64,000 nt of DNA from Viridibacterium sediminicola (GTDB lineage: Bacteria > Pseudomonadota > Gammaproteobacteria > Burkholderiales > Rhodocyclaceae), in the NCBI RefSeq assembly GCF_039631295.1, contig NZ_JBDIVE010000002.1, positions 248,001 to 312,000 on the forward strand. The letters run 5' to 3'. The notes beneath the pieces were generated by a model, which was not told where the DNA came from, did no database searches, and saw nothing but the letters and a program-made list of their open reading frames with translations. Position 1 is the first letter of the stretch, and every line of letters starts with the position of its first letter. The position numbers and the translations under genes were made by a program. Shown here piece after piece: positions 33,847 through 41,293 of the stretch.

Positions 33847-35745
33847 ATGGCCAACAGCCAAAGCATAGCCCCTGCCCTGCCCACGAATCGCAATGTTCGC
33901 GTCTACGAATTCGGCATCCGCGTCGACAAGGATGCACTGCCCGCAATTCAGCAGCAGATCGCGCTGTCCAGGCGCCTTTACAACAGGCAAGTCGAGCGCA
34001 TCGGGGTGATCGTTAACCAGATGCGCGAGTTCGTCATCGAGCGCGCCGGCGATGGCGCGCGCCAAAGCCAGGAACGCGTCGACGCCCTCAGCGCAGCGTT
34101 CGCTGATGCGAAGGCCCGCGACGATGAGCCCGCCATGAAACAGATCGCCGCCGACCGGCGCGCGGCCTGGGCCGATCTGTCCGCAGCCCTGCGCGAAGCA
34201 CGCAAGGAGCACCGAAAGGAAATTCAAGACCGCTTCCTGAGCAAGATCGGGCGTAACAGCCAGTGTGACACCTACAAGCTGCGTTGTGAGGCCGTCGCAG
34301 ACGGTCTAGGTTGGGCCACGGCAAACACCGTGCTTGAAAACGCGCTGATCGCGTTCAAGAAGTCCTTTTCGCTAGGAAAAAGCCCGCGCTTCTGCGCAGG
34401 CGACACCAAAGACCAGGACACGCTCACGCTGCAATTCACCGCAGCAGGCGGCCTGCCCGCTCACTCTGTCCTGAGCGGATCAAACCTCGAACTCAGCATG
34501 CAGCCCCCCGCGTCAGGAGCCGGAAAGCGAAAGTACGGCGAATTCAAGTTCCGCCTGGGGGCGGCCAGCGCCGACAACTACGCGACCGGAACATGGCAGT
34601 ATCACCGGGCGCTTCCTGACGACAGCACCATCAGCATGGCGCGCTTGGTGCGCCGCCAGATCGGCAAGGATTGGCGCTGGGCACTGCAGCTGGTCGTTAA
34701 GTCAGAGCAGCGCGAGCATGTCAGCAACGACCGCGAGCCGCTCGCTGCGGTGCACTTTGGCTGGGCCTCTGATGTAGATGGGCGCCGCGTCGCCGGCGTC
34801 ACCGACGCAGCAGACCCGAGCCAGGCCAGGATTATCAGCCTGCCGCCCGACATCGAGACCGACCTGCAGCGCGCATCCGAGATTCAAGGGGAGCGCGACG
34901 CATCGCGCGACGCTATCGCTCCAAGGCTTCGCGAAATCGATATTCCCGAGCCGACCGACTCCCACGAAGGACTCGATGCCTCAACGCCGGAAGGCATGGC
35001 GCAGCGCGCGGCTGCCGAGTTGCAAGCGATCAGAAAGCTGCCCGCCCAGCACGTAGCAATCCGCCGCCTGCACCGACTGTGCGGCCTGCTGCGCGCCGTG
35101 GAAAAGCTGCCGGACTGGCTTGAGGCGTGGCGAAAAGAGGACAAAATGCGGTGGCAGGCTTCGTCTCACATCGCTCGGCGCGCTCGAAATCGCCGGAAGG
35201 ACTTCTACCGGAACTTCGCCGCCCAGCTGGCCAAGCGCTATAGCGCAATCGTGATTGAACCGCTGGATCTTGCCGCAGCAGCCAAGAAAGTCGACGAAGA
35301 GACCGGCGAGAAGTCCGAGTTCTCGAAGAAAGCACGCTCCGGGCGCGTCGTGGCCGCGCTGTACGAGCTTGAAAGCGCGATCCGCTGGGCGGCAACCAAG
35401 CACGAGTGCGCGATCTTCGAGCTGTCAGCTGCGACCGTCTCTCAGTGCGCGCACTGCGGAGAATCGGGTATCTCGCCGAACTCAGAAAACATGCAAGAAC
35501 TGCACTGCCCACATTGCGGCGCCGTGCTGGATCGCAAGCTCAACGGCGCGGCCGTGGCCTGGCAGATCGTCTCGGCTTCTCGCGAGGATCTGATCGAGGA
35601 CTTCTGGCTGAAGTCCAGGCAGCTCGAACAGGAACAGCTTGAAAAGTCGGCAGAGCGAAAACGCAAGATGGCCGAGGGGCGCAAGAACGGGTTGCGCACG
35701 CCGGCCGTGATCACTACAGCCGAAGCGGAGGTGCGTGCGGCCTGA
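33847..35745 (+). CDS. Cas12/TnpB-fold type V CRISPR effector, RuvC-I Asp replaced by His
   Basis: This 632-aa protein has a TnpB/Cas12 C-terminal half. RuvC-I-like AVHFGWASDVDGRRVAGV (301-318) carries His303 where the catalytic Asp is expected. Then come an arginine-rich helical region (about 435-465), RuvC-II YSAIVIEPLDLA with Glu471, a zinc ribbon CAHC (534-537) and CPHC (554-557), and RuvC-III LDRKLNGAAVAW with Asp562. The N-terminal 300 residues are helical then beta-rich, as in small Cas12 proteins, and much longer than transposon TnpB. GGAG precedes ATG 33847. It is followed at once by a CRISPR array. Loss of the first Asp suggests DNA binding without cleavage, comparable in outcome to Cas12m or Cas12c. 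The subtype cannot be set by eye. Confidence 0.9.
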   Translation: MANSQSIAPALPTNRNVRVYEFGIRVDKDALPAIQQQIALSRRLYNRQVERIGVIVNQMREFVIERAGDGARQSQERVDALSAAFADAKARDDEPAMKQIAADRRAAWADLSAALREARKEHRKEIQDRFLSKIGRNSQCDTYKLRCEAVADGLGWATANTVLENALIAFKKSFSLGKSPRFCAGDTKDQDTLTLQFTAAGGLPAHSVLSGSNLELSMQPPASGAGKRKYGEFKFRLGAASADNYATGTWQYHRALPDDSTISMARLVRRQIGKDWRWALQLVVKSEQREHVSNDREPLAAVHFGWASDVDGRRVAGVTDAADPSQARIISLPPDIETDLQRASEIQGERDASRDAIAPRLREIDIPEPTDSHEGLDASTPEGMAQRAAAELQAIRKLPAQHVAIRRLHRLCGLLRAVEKLPDWLEAWRKEDKMRWQASSHIARRARNRRKDFYRNFAAQLAKRYSAIVIEPLDLAAAAKKVDEETGEKSEFSKKARSGRVVAALYELESAIRWAATKHECAIFELSAATVSQCAHCGESGISPNSENMQELHCPHCGAVLDRKLNGAAVAWQIVSASREDLIEDFWLKSRQLEQEQLEKSAERKRKMAEGRKNGLRTPAVITTAEAEVRAA

Positions 35746-35751
35746 TTTTTG

Positions 35752-35776
35752 AAAAATCGATATTCCGGCGATTTTT
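35752..35776 (+). terminator. AT-rich hairpin after the Cas12-like gene
   Basis: AAAAATCG (35752-35759) pairs with CGATTTTT (35769-35776), which ends in a T-run. It may be a weak terminator or part of the A/T-rich CRISPR leader (35746-35851). Confidence 0.45.
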
Positions 35777-35826
35777 TATCTGTTTGAAACCGTTTTTTTC
35801 CAAGCAAAAAAACACCTTTCAAATGA

Positions 35827-35841
35827 CAAGTCAATGACTTG
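35827..35841. promoter_or_regulatory. Perfect palindrome in the CRISPR leader
   Basis: CAAGTCAATGACTTG is a 15-bp perfect palindrome (7-bp arms, 1-bp centre) ending 10 bp before the first repeat. It could be an operator or a leader recognition site. The AT-rich sequence around it (35746-35851) separates the effector gene from the array and contains no gene. Confidence 0.5.
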
Positions 35842-35851
35842 CCAATCACCT

Positions 35852-36329
35852 GTTGGATAGCCATCTCGTTGGCGTGGTAGACGAGACCGATTGCCAACAC
35901 GACAGACGCCGCCACGGGTTGGATAGCCATCTCGTTGGCGTGGTAGACGAGACCCGGGACTCCAGCGGGAGTCTTGTTCCTTCGTTGGATAGCCATCTCG
36001 TTGGCGTGGTAGACGAGACCGGCTGGCGCCGATCCCAGCCAGTCAGCCGGTTGGATAGCCATCTCGTTGGCTTGGTAAGCGAGACGGCGCTCATCAGCCC
36101 CAGGTAGTCGATGACGTTGGATAGCCATCTCGCCGGCTTGGTAGGCGAGACCTGCACGTTGCTAGCTGCGGTTGAACAGCCATCTCGTCGGCGTGGTAGG
36201 CGAGACTGGTGCATTGCTGACCGTGCTGGCCGCCTAGTTGAACAGCCATCTCGTCGGCATAGAAGACGGGGCGAAGATGCTTGCTTTAATGGAGCGGGGA
36301 AGCCATCTCGTTGGCTTGGCAAGCGAGAC
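35852..36329 (+). CRISPR. CRISPR array, 8 repeats of 36 nt, 7 spacers
   Basis: Repeats start at 35852, 35918, 35984, 36050, 36116, 36171, 36237 and 36294. The first three are identical (GTTGGATAGCC at the 5' end, ACGAGAC at the 3' end); the later ones diverge. Spacers 1-4 and 6 are exactly 30 nt; spacer 5 is 19 nt and spacer 7 is 21 nt. Each repeat has a 3'-proximal hairpin (CTCGTT with GACGAG in repeat 1) followed by AC, the usual placement for type V crRNA handles when read on the plus strand. The leader side is next to the effector gene. No cas1 or cas2 is nearby. Confidence 0.93.
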
Positions 36330-36393
36330 AAGACGCCGCACCGCCGACCACTTTTCTAGTGTGGGCGCGGTGGTTTCTGGAGCGGTTTCACGA

Positions 36394-36444
36394 TTTCATG
36401 ATTTCATGAAAACATCAGCCATCGCAGTGGCCTATTAACTGCGA
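36394..36444. other. Two inverted repeats in the gap between array and outlying repeats
   Basis: TTTCATGA (36394-36401) and TCATGAAA (36404-36411) are separated by 2 bp, an operator-like palindrome. TCGCAGT (36422-36428) and ACTGCGA (36438-36444) form a 7-bp hairpin with a 9-nt loop. The 150-bp stretch 36330-36479 holds no gene, so these may mark a promoter, a small RNA or a recombination scar. The role is unknown. Confidence 0.45.
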
Positions 36445-36479
36445 CAGGGGCCGGGTGTCGTCCGCAAGGGTACTCATGC

Positions 36480-36637
36480 TCGATTACGCCACCTCAGCGG
36501 CATGGCAGCTGGGGCATAAGGAACACCAGGCGATAGATTGAACAGCCATCTCGGCGGCTTGATTCCCGAGACCGTAGCCGTAGTCACGTCAGCGGTGCTT
36601 CGGCAGATAGCCACCTCAGCGGCTTGATAGCTTGGGC
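36480..36637 (+). repeat. Three outlying degenerate CRISPR repeats
   Basis: Three 36-nt relatives of the array repeat lie at 36480-36515, 36537-36572 and 36602-36637, separated by 21 and 29 nt. Sequence identity is low, but each keeps the hairpin through paired changes. Examples are CCTCAGC with GCTGGGG in the first and CTCGG with CCGAG in the second, against CTCGTT with GACGAG in the main array. They are either a decayed trailer end or functional RNA hairpins. Confidence 0.7.
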
Positions 36638-36659
36638 GCGATTGGGAGTGTCGCCGGGC

Positions 36660-36686
36660 CGCCCCGCCCACACTGCAAGCGGGGCG
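36660..36686. terminator. Strong hairpin between array and convergent gene
   Basis: CGCCCCGC (36660-36667) pairs perfectly with GCGGGGCG (36679-36686) across an 11-nt loop. There is no clear T-run on either side, so termination is plausible but not certain. It lies where the rightward array transcript meets the leftward 90-aa gene. Confidence 0.45.
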
Positions 36687-36731
36687 CCGAATCTTAATCC
36701 AGATCAGCCAAATCCTCGCGCGCGCGGATGT

Positions 36732-37004
36732 TCACAGCCCTGATTCCTGGCCATCTTCCGGCAGACAACCCACGCTCTCCGCTTCCGCAGTGATCAAGTC
36801 GCGCAACGACTCGGCATCGCGCCAGATAACTTGCATTGTCGCGCGCAACGACTCGGCATCGATCTTCGCGCGCGAACCGACTGCAATCTCGGTGATTCGA
36901 GCAATGGCCGCGATCTGCTCAAGCGCCTCAACAGAGAAGTTGTGGATATTGGCGACAGTAGCCTGCAGGGTTGGGGCGTTGCTGCAACGTGGCTTGGATG
37001 ACAT
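36732..37004 (-). CDS. Small 90-aa protein, unrecognised
   Basis: A mostly helical protein with an internal near-repeat (RAKIDAESLRATMQVIWR / RDAESLRDLITAEAESV). AAGGAG lies 8 nt before ATG 37004, which supports the start. It is convergent with the CRISPR array. No function can be assigned. Confidence 0.7.
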   Translation of the reverse strand: MSSKPRCSNAPTLQATVANIHNFSVEALEQIAAIARITEIAVGSRAKIDAESLRATMQVIWRDAESLRDLITAEAESVGCLPEDGQESGL

Positions 37005-37155
37005 GCTGTGTGCTCCTTGGCTTCATTTAAGATCCGCCCACCCCCTTCCAACGGGGCGAGAGGAACCGAGCGGGTTGGAAGACCGGACCAAGGAACCGGC
37101 AGGGCTCGCGCCCTCCCACTCGGCTCCTCCCATTGAGGCACAGCCGAGCGCACAC

Positions 37156-37188
37156 AAAAAAGCCGCGACGTAACAACGGGCGCGGCTT
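37156..37188 (-). terminator. Rho-independent terminator, minus strand
   Basis: AAGCCGCG and CGCGGCTT form an 8-bp stem, followed on the minus strand by a T6 run (37161-37156). It would end leftward transcription coming from the membrane-protein gene at 38059-37391. The surrounding 37005-37390 has no gene; it also holds three further short hairpins (37284-37309, 37315-37335, 37366-37381). Confidence 0.75.
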
Positions 37189-37390
37189 ATGCGCCTTGGA
37201 TGTACGGGCTTCCAAACCCGTGCCGTCTTTGTTTCGACAGCCATAACAGGCTAGCTCAAAAATTTAGCCGTCGTCAAGGCCTTCTGTGTGGAACGATATT
37301 CACACACAGGAGATCCCTTGGTCAATACACAAGGGTAATTTCGCAAGCCATACGTGAATAACGGCCTCACTGCTGTGTGAGAAGCACCTG

Positions 37391-38059
37391 CTATCGAGCA
37401 GCCGGCGCATCCTGCGCCGCTCCAGCAGCATCCGACTGCTGGCTCAAGCGCTCAGCCTTGATCGCGTCCTCTTTTTCTTTTATCTGACGCTGGTAATCGC
37501 GCTCTCTTGCTTCGGCCTCTTCTTCAAGTTGCTCTTGGCGCGGGGTTTTGGGGTTCAGTTCAAAATAGACTGCCTCGAAAACGGGCATCAATTTTTCCTG
37601 ACCCAAAACGGTCTTGTACTCCTGATTGGCGACGTAGCGCCCCACAATGCCGATGATGCTACCGACCTGGGCATTCGCAAACGCTGCCTTAAATTGCTCC
37701 GGTATTTTCGCGCTGAAGTACTCGATTCCGGGCTTCCCGGTATCTGCCGAATCCAGCCGGCCGCGCAGCTCTAGCTCCCCGGTGGGGCGATCCAGATAGG
37801 CATACACGAAATACATCCCGCCGTCTGCCTTTGTTTTTGGGGAGCCGATCAAGAAGGCGCCATCGTTCGAGTTGTATGCGGTCCTCGCCTCTTTCATGCT
37901 GGCAGGAACTTTCTCGACAGGCGCTGGCACTGCCTGCGCAATACTTTCTGGAGCAGGCGCGCTGACCTCCTCGCGTCTTTCGGCGACTTTTCCAGCGCCG
38001 TACAGGACAGCCAAAACCGCGATGAGCAATATGCCGACTACTGAAAATAGCTTTCTCAT
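37391..38059 (-). CDS. Membrane-anchored 222-aa protein, unrecognised
   Basis: One N-terminal transmembrane helix (about residues 5-24, VVGILLIAVLAVLYGAGKVA), a short linker, a beta-rich domain (about 60-165, possibly OB-like around SIIGIVGRYVANQEYK) and a charged helical tail (QEQLEEEAEARERDYQRQIK). It could be a lysogenic-conversion or envelope protein inserted among structural genes. The Shine-Dalgarno is weak. Function unknown. Confidence 0.7.
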   Translation of the reverse strand: MRKLFSVVGILLIAVLAVLYGAGKVAERREEVSAPAPESIAQAVPAPVEKVPASMKEARTAYNSNDGAFLIGSPKTKADGGMYFVYAYLDRPTGELELRGRLDSADTGKPGIEYFSAKIPEQFKAAFANAQVGSIIGIVGRYVANQEYKTVLGQEKLMPVFEAVYFELNPKTPRQEQLEEEAEARERDYQRQIKEKEDAIKAERLSQQSDAAGAAQDAPAAR

Positions 38060-38102
38060 GATCTGATTTTATTTAAATGGGATCACAATCCTACACCGCA
38101 AT

Positions 38103-40358
38103 TTAGCCGCCAGAAATACCGCCTGTGACGGCATGCGCAATTCCGCGATCAGACAAGTCTTGCCCAACCTCGTTAGATACCACCACGACCGGGCCGCCCT
38201 TGCCATCCGCGCTCGACGCCAGCGGCACGACCACGCGCGGCGCGTCCGATGCCACCGAGACCTGGGGCAAGCGGGGCAATGACGAGACAGGAACGGATGC
38301 AGCTGCAATCTCCTGCTCGTTGCGCGCGAGAAGGGTTGAGCGCTCATTCGCAGCTCGCCGTGCGGTACCCGCTCGCACGGCCTCAGAAGATCTGGCAAAA
38401 AGCCTGTCGTTGTTCGCCAGCTTGTAGCCCTGGATCGCGTCAATGATCTGCGCATCGGTCATGCTGGCTGCGTTCTTGCCGAGCGCCTTGCTGATCAGAT
38501 CAGAGCCAGGCCCGAACTGTACCGCAGTGCTCCAGATTGCATCCTGCACCGCCGATCCGCGCCCAGACAGATCCAGTCCGGACGCCTTCAGCTTGGCCAT
38601 CATCGGATCGTAGTGCGTAGCCTTGATGTAGTCGTGCTGTTTGTCAGCAAAGCCCGGATCAGAGGCCGCGATTTCCTTCCACTTCGCGTCAAAGGCCGGG
38701 GTACCCGGCTGTAGCCCGGCGAACTGGGCCGCGTAACCAGAACGCGAAATGAAGTCCTGCACGACACCCTTTTTGCTCGACAGCTGGTATGTGCCGTAGC
38801 TGGCGCCGCCGTTATCCCCCTTCCCGCCGGATACCGCGCCGGCGCCGGCCTTGCCCGACTCAAAGCGCTTGCTGGTGTCACCGAGCTGCCACGCCTCATC
38901 CCAGCGCCGCTTGATTTCAGTGATGCCTTTGCCAATCGTCGTGTTCTTGCCGAGCCAGTCCAGTGCCTTGCTGCCGGTCTCGCCGGCGGCGTTAGCGGCT
39001 CTGCCGGCCGTTTCGGTTACGGACGCCCTAGCATTCTCGTAGGTAGCTCCAGCATCAATCCCGGTCTTGTCTTTGATCCACTGATTCACGGCGCCGAGCG
39101 CAGAATCGAAGGCCGCAGTGACGCTCCTCCATGTCTCACCGACCTCTTTGCCCACGTCCTCGAAAACGCCGACTGCGACCGTCCACGCCGTCTCGATGTT
39201 GCGCTTGATGTCTTCAAATGCTGCGCCGACCTTTTCGCCGATGATCTGCCCGCCCTGGTCGCCCAGAAAGCCGCCAATCACGGCGCCCAGGGCTGTCCCC
39301 ACGCCCGGCAGGATGGTGGTGCCAATGGCGGCCCCGAGCGCGGCGCCACCAATCGTGCCGGAAGCTCCACCGATGGCCCGGCCGTTTCGCGCATTCTTCT
39401 GTTGTCGCGTGAGCGAGTCACCGTTTTCAGAGTCGGCAATATCCAAACCGGCGCCGACGCTTGCAAGCAATGCGCCGAGCAGAGGGAGCCGCCGCAGAAT
39501 CCCACCTCCGCCCCGCAGGAGCCTGCCAGCCCCACCCGCGAGCAACGATGAGCCACCACCAAACAGGCGGCCAACAAGCGGCAACCCGGAGAGCATGCGC
39601 GCGCCAGGCAGGCTCGCAAGCGGCCCGCCCTCCGACCGAACGGCGGCAGACGGGCGCTCCTCGATGTTCTTCAGGCTCTTGTTCGCTGCCTTGTTGAAGA
39701 GACTTTCATCGCGCCGGAACAGCCTCAGCTCGCCGAAGATCTTGCGAAACCAGCTCGACTCCGACGCGAGACGATCCCCGAGCACCACGCCCAAGCCGCG
39801 CTTGACTGGCCCAGCGACTTCACCAAGCGCTCGTGCAGTCGGATCTACTTCCTCAACCCCGGCTGCCACGCCACTCAGCGCCCCAAAACGCAGGCCGCCG
39901 CCAGGCCTGCCCGTGCCGCCACCGCCGCCACCGCCGCTACCGCCGCCACCGCTGCCACCGCTGCCACCGCTGCCACTGCCAGCCACAAAGCGACCTCGCG
40001 CATCTCGCTGCAGTGTTGTGGCCGGCGAACCGTTCGGCATCGCCCGACGTGGCGCAGCAGCCATCCTGCGCGAAATCGCCTTATCGGCAATAGCTGCGAC
40101 CCCGGCCGCCAAGTTGGCGGCTGATCGGGCCGCTCCAGGCGCTCGCTCGCCCCCGGCCGATGACGCCTGACGAGCGCGAGGAGTGGCAACCGAAGATGAG
40201 ACGCCGGGCCGCCGCGCAGCTTCGCGCCCGCGCTTCACAACTGCGTTTCGGATCGCGCGGACATCGGCGCGAATCTCTCTCACGTCGGCTGGAGTGCGGC
40301 GCAGCTCTGGAATAGATTGCCCGACCAAAAAACCCAGATCATCTGACTGCAGGGCCAT
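38103..40358 (-). CDS. Tail spike/baseplate protein with muralytic domain
   Basis: A 751-aa multi-domain virion protein. The N-terminal segment is followed by a glycine/serine linker (about 123-150), then small-residue-rich hydrophobic helices with glycine-zipper character (about 270-370), and a helical linker. A C-terminal domain (about 510-660) begins SYGTYQLSSKKGVVQDFI and is of the type found in phage tail-tip lysozyme or transglycosylase-like modules. ATG 40358 has AAGG 7 nt upstream and is preferred to a TTG at 40364. It probably helps the tail pass the cell wall. Confidence 0.75.
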   Translation of the reverse strand: MALQSDDLGFLVGQSIPELRRTPADVREIRADVRAIRNAVVKRGREAARRPGVSSSVATPRARQASSAGGERAPGAARSAANLAAGVAAIADKAISRRMAAAPRRAMPNGSPATTLQRDARGRFVAGSGSGGSGGSGGGGSGGGGGGGTGRPGGGLRFGALSGVAAGVEEVDPTARALGEVAGPVKRGLGVVLGDRLASESSWFRKIFGELRLFRRDESLFNKAANKSLKNIEERPSAAVRSEGGPLASLPGARMLSGLPLVGRLFGGGSSLLAGGAGRLLRGGGGILRRLPLLGALLASVGAGLDIADSENGDSLTRQQKNARNGRAIGGASGTIGGAALGAAIGTTILPGVGTALGAVIGGFLGDQGGQIIGEKVGAAFEDIKRNIETAWTVAVGVFEDVGKEVGETWRSVTAAFDSALGAVNQWIKDKTGIDAGATYENARASVTETAGRAANAAGETGSKALDWLGKNTTIGKGITEIKRRWDEAWQLGDTSKRFESGKAGAGAVSGGKGDNGGASYGTYQLSSKKGVVQDFISRSGYAAQFAGLQPGTPAFDAKWKEIAASDPGFADKQHDYIKATHYDPMMAKLKASGLDLSGRGSAVQDAIWSTAVQFGPGSDLISKALGKNAASMTDAQIIDAIQGYKLANNDRLFARSSEAVRAGTARRAANERSTLLARNEQEIAAASVPVSSLPRLPQVSVASDAPRVVVPLASSADGKGGPVVVVSNEVGQDLSDRGIAHAVTGGISGG

Positions 40359-40360
40359 CG

Positions 40361-41293
40361 TCAAACCTTCATGAAGGTATCGAGCTGGGCAAAGGTCAGC
40401 TGCAGCTCTTGGAATGCATCTTCTCGTCTGGACAGGCTGATTTCTTCATTGGCTGTTCTGAAATAACCCGCATCGTAATAAGCGCCGCCCATCTTCGCCG
40501 TTGAGTTCGTCCCGTGCACAATTTTAATTTTGATTGCATAGCCATTGCTGCCGCCCGGGACGCCAAAGGTTCCGTCCTGGTGCACGGTGCGCTTGGCGTG
40601 CGCATCAAACCACTTCTTGAGCGACCCCTGCTCGTCATCGAATGTCGTGATCCGCATCTCGACAGGCTCCGACGACTGCAGTGCTTCGCTAACGACGCCA
40701 CCAATGCGGCGCCTGTCACCGGTGATCGTGTTCGGCGCGTACTCGACCTCGGAGGCCAGCAGATTAAATCGCAACTCCGGCTGATCACTCCCCAGCACAT
40801 TGCTGGAGACTTCGAGGATCCAGAGGTTCTTTTTCGCTCTTCGCACGCCCACGGTATCCATGAACATCGCGCGCGCCTCAGCCGGCGTGAGCCCCCCGAA
40901 CATAGGCGTCGGCGTTTTCCAGTAGCGCTCCTGAATCGCGATTCCGCGCAGGCCTGGCACTACCGCGTCTAGGAATCCGGACTCCATCAGGCGCTGCCCG
41001 GCGCCCGAGAAATTCCCCGACAACACATCACCCAGGGCGCGCGAACCCACATCCAGAGCGGCCAAAGAGCCAGGGGGGATAAATCCGTCAACGGTATTCG
41101 CGATGGCGTTCTGCGCCATCGTCGTGCCGCCTCGCGCGAGGGTGCCGAGCACGCCACCGCCTACAGTGCTGACGACTGCATCGGCAGCGCTGCCGAGCGC
41201 CAGCGACAGCGCTCCGCGCGCGCCACTGCTGCTCAGTGAAGCAGCAGTAGCTTCCGACGCGAGACGCGCCGATACGTCGTTAAACAAGCTCAC
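40361..41293 (-). CDS. Tail-tube/baseplate-tube-like virion protein
   Basis: The first 120 residues are small-residue rich (ARGALSLALGSAADAVVSTV), probably helical. The rest is a beta-rich domain with FNLLASEVEYAPN, EPVEMRITTFDDEQGSLKKW and NEEISLSRREDAFQELQLTF, reminiscent of the tail-tube fold used by T4 gp19, gp48 and gp54. GTG 41293 overlaps the portal stop. It lies between portal and spike, consistent with a tube or tube-initiator role; the specific assignment is inferred. Confidence 0.65.
   Translation of the reverse strand: MSLFNDVSARLASEATAASLSSSGARGALSLALGSAADAVVSTVGGGVLGTLARGGTTMAQNAIANTVDGFIPPGSLAALDVGSRALGDVLSGNFSGAGQRLMESGFLDAVVPGLRGIAIQERYWKTPTPMFGGLTPAEARAMFMDTVGVRRAKKNLWILEVSSNVLGSDQPELRFNLLASEVEYAPNTITGDRRRIGGVVSEALQSSEPVEMRITTFDDEQGSLKKWFDAHAKRTVHQDGTFGVPGGSNGYAIKIKIVHGTNSTAKMGGAYYDAGYFRTANEEISLSRREDAFQELQLTFAQLDTFMKV

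Noticed and set aside
33847..35745. Interpretation of the Cas12-like gene as a plain transposon TnpB
   Set aside because: It is about 200 aa longer than usual TnpB, has no TnpA or transposon ends nearby, and is followed directly by a CRISPR array.
36020..36049. Spacer 3 is partly self-complementary (GGCTGG/CCAGCC)
   Set aside because: Could reflect a protospacer from a terminator or simply GC-rich chance; no match was noticed in the window and no conclusion can be drawn.
35846..36331. Long open frame across the array on the minus strand encoding a repetitive protein (repeats such as PTRWLSN)
   Set aside because: It is a by-product of 66-bp repeat-spacer periodicity, a multiple of three. The repeats carry hairpins and sit behind a type V effector, so a CRISPR array explains it better.
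37195..37245. tRNA-like arm (ACGGG..CTTCCAA..CCCGT followed by a TTCGA)
   Set aside because: The T-arm and acceptor stems do not pair, so no cloverleaf can be drawn; at best a decayed phage tRNA.
39118..40170. 350-aa Pro/Ser-rich open frame opposite the spike gene
   Set aside because: Antisense of a glycine-rich, low-complexity region; no start signal or motif.
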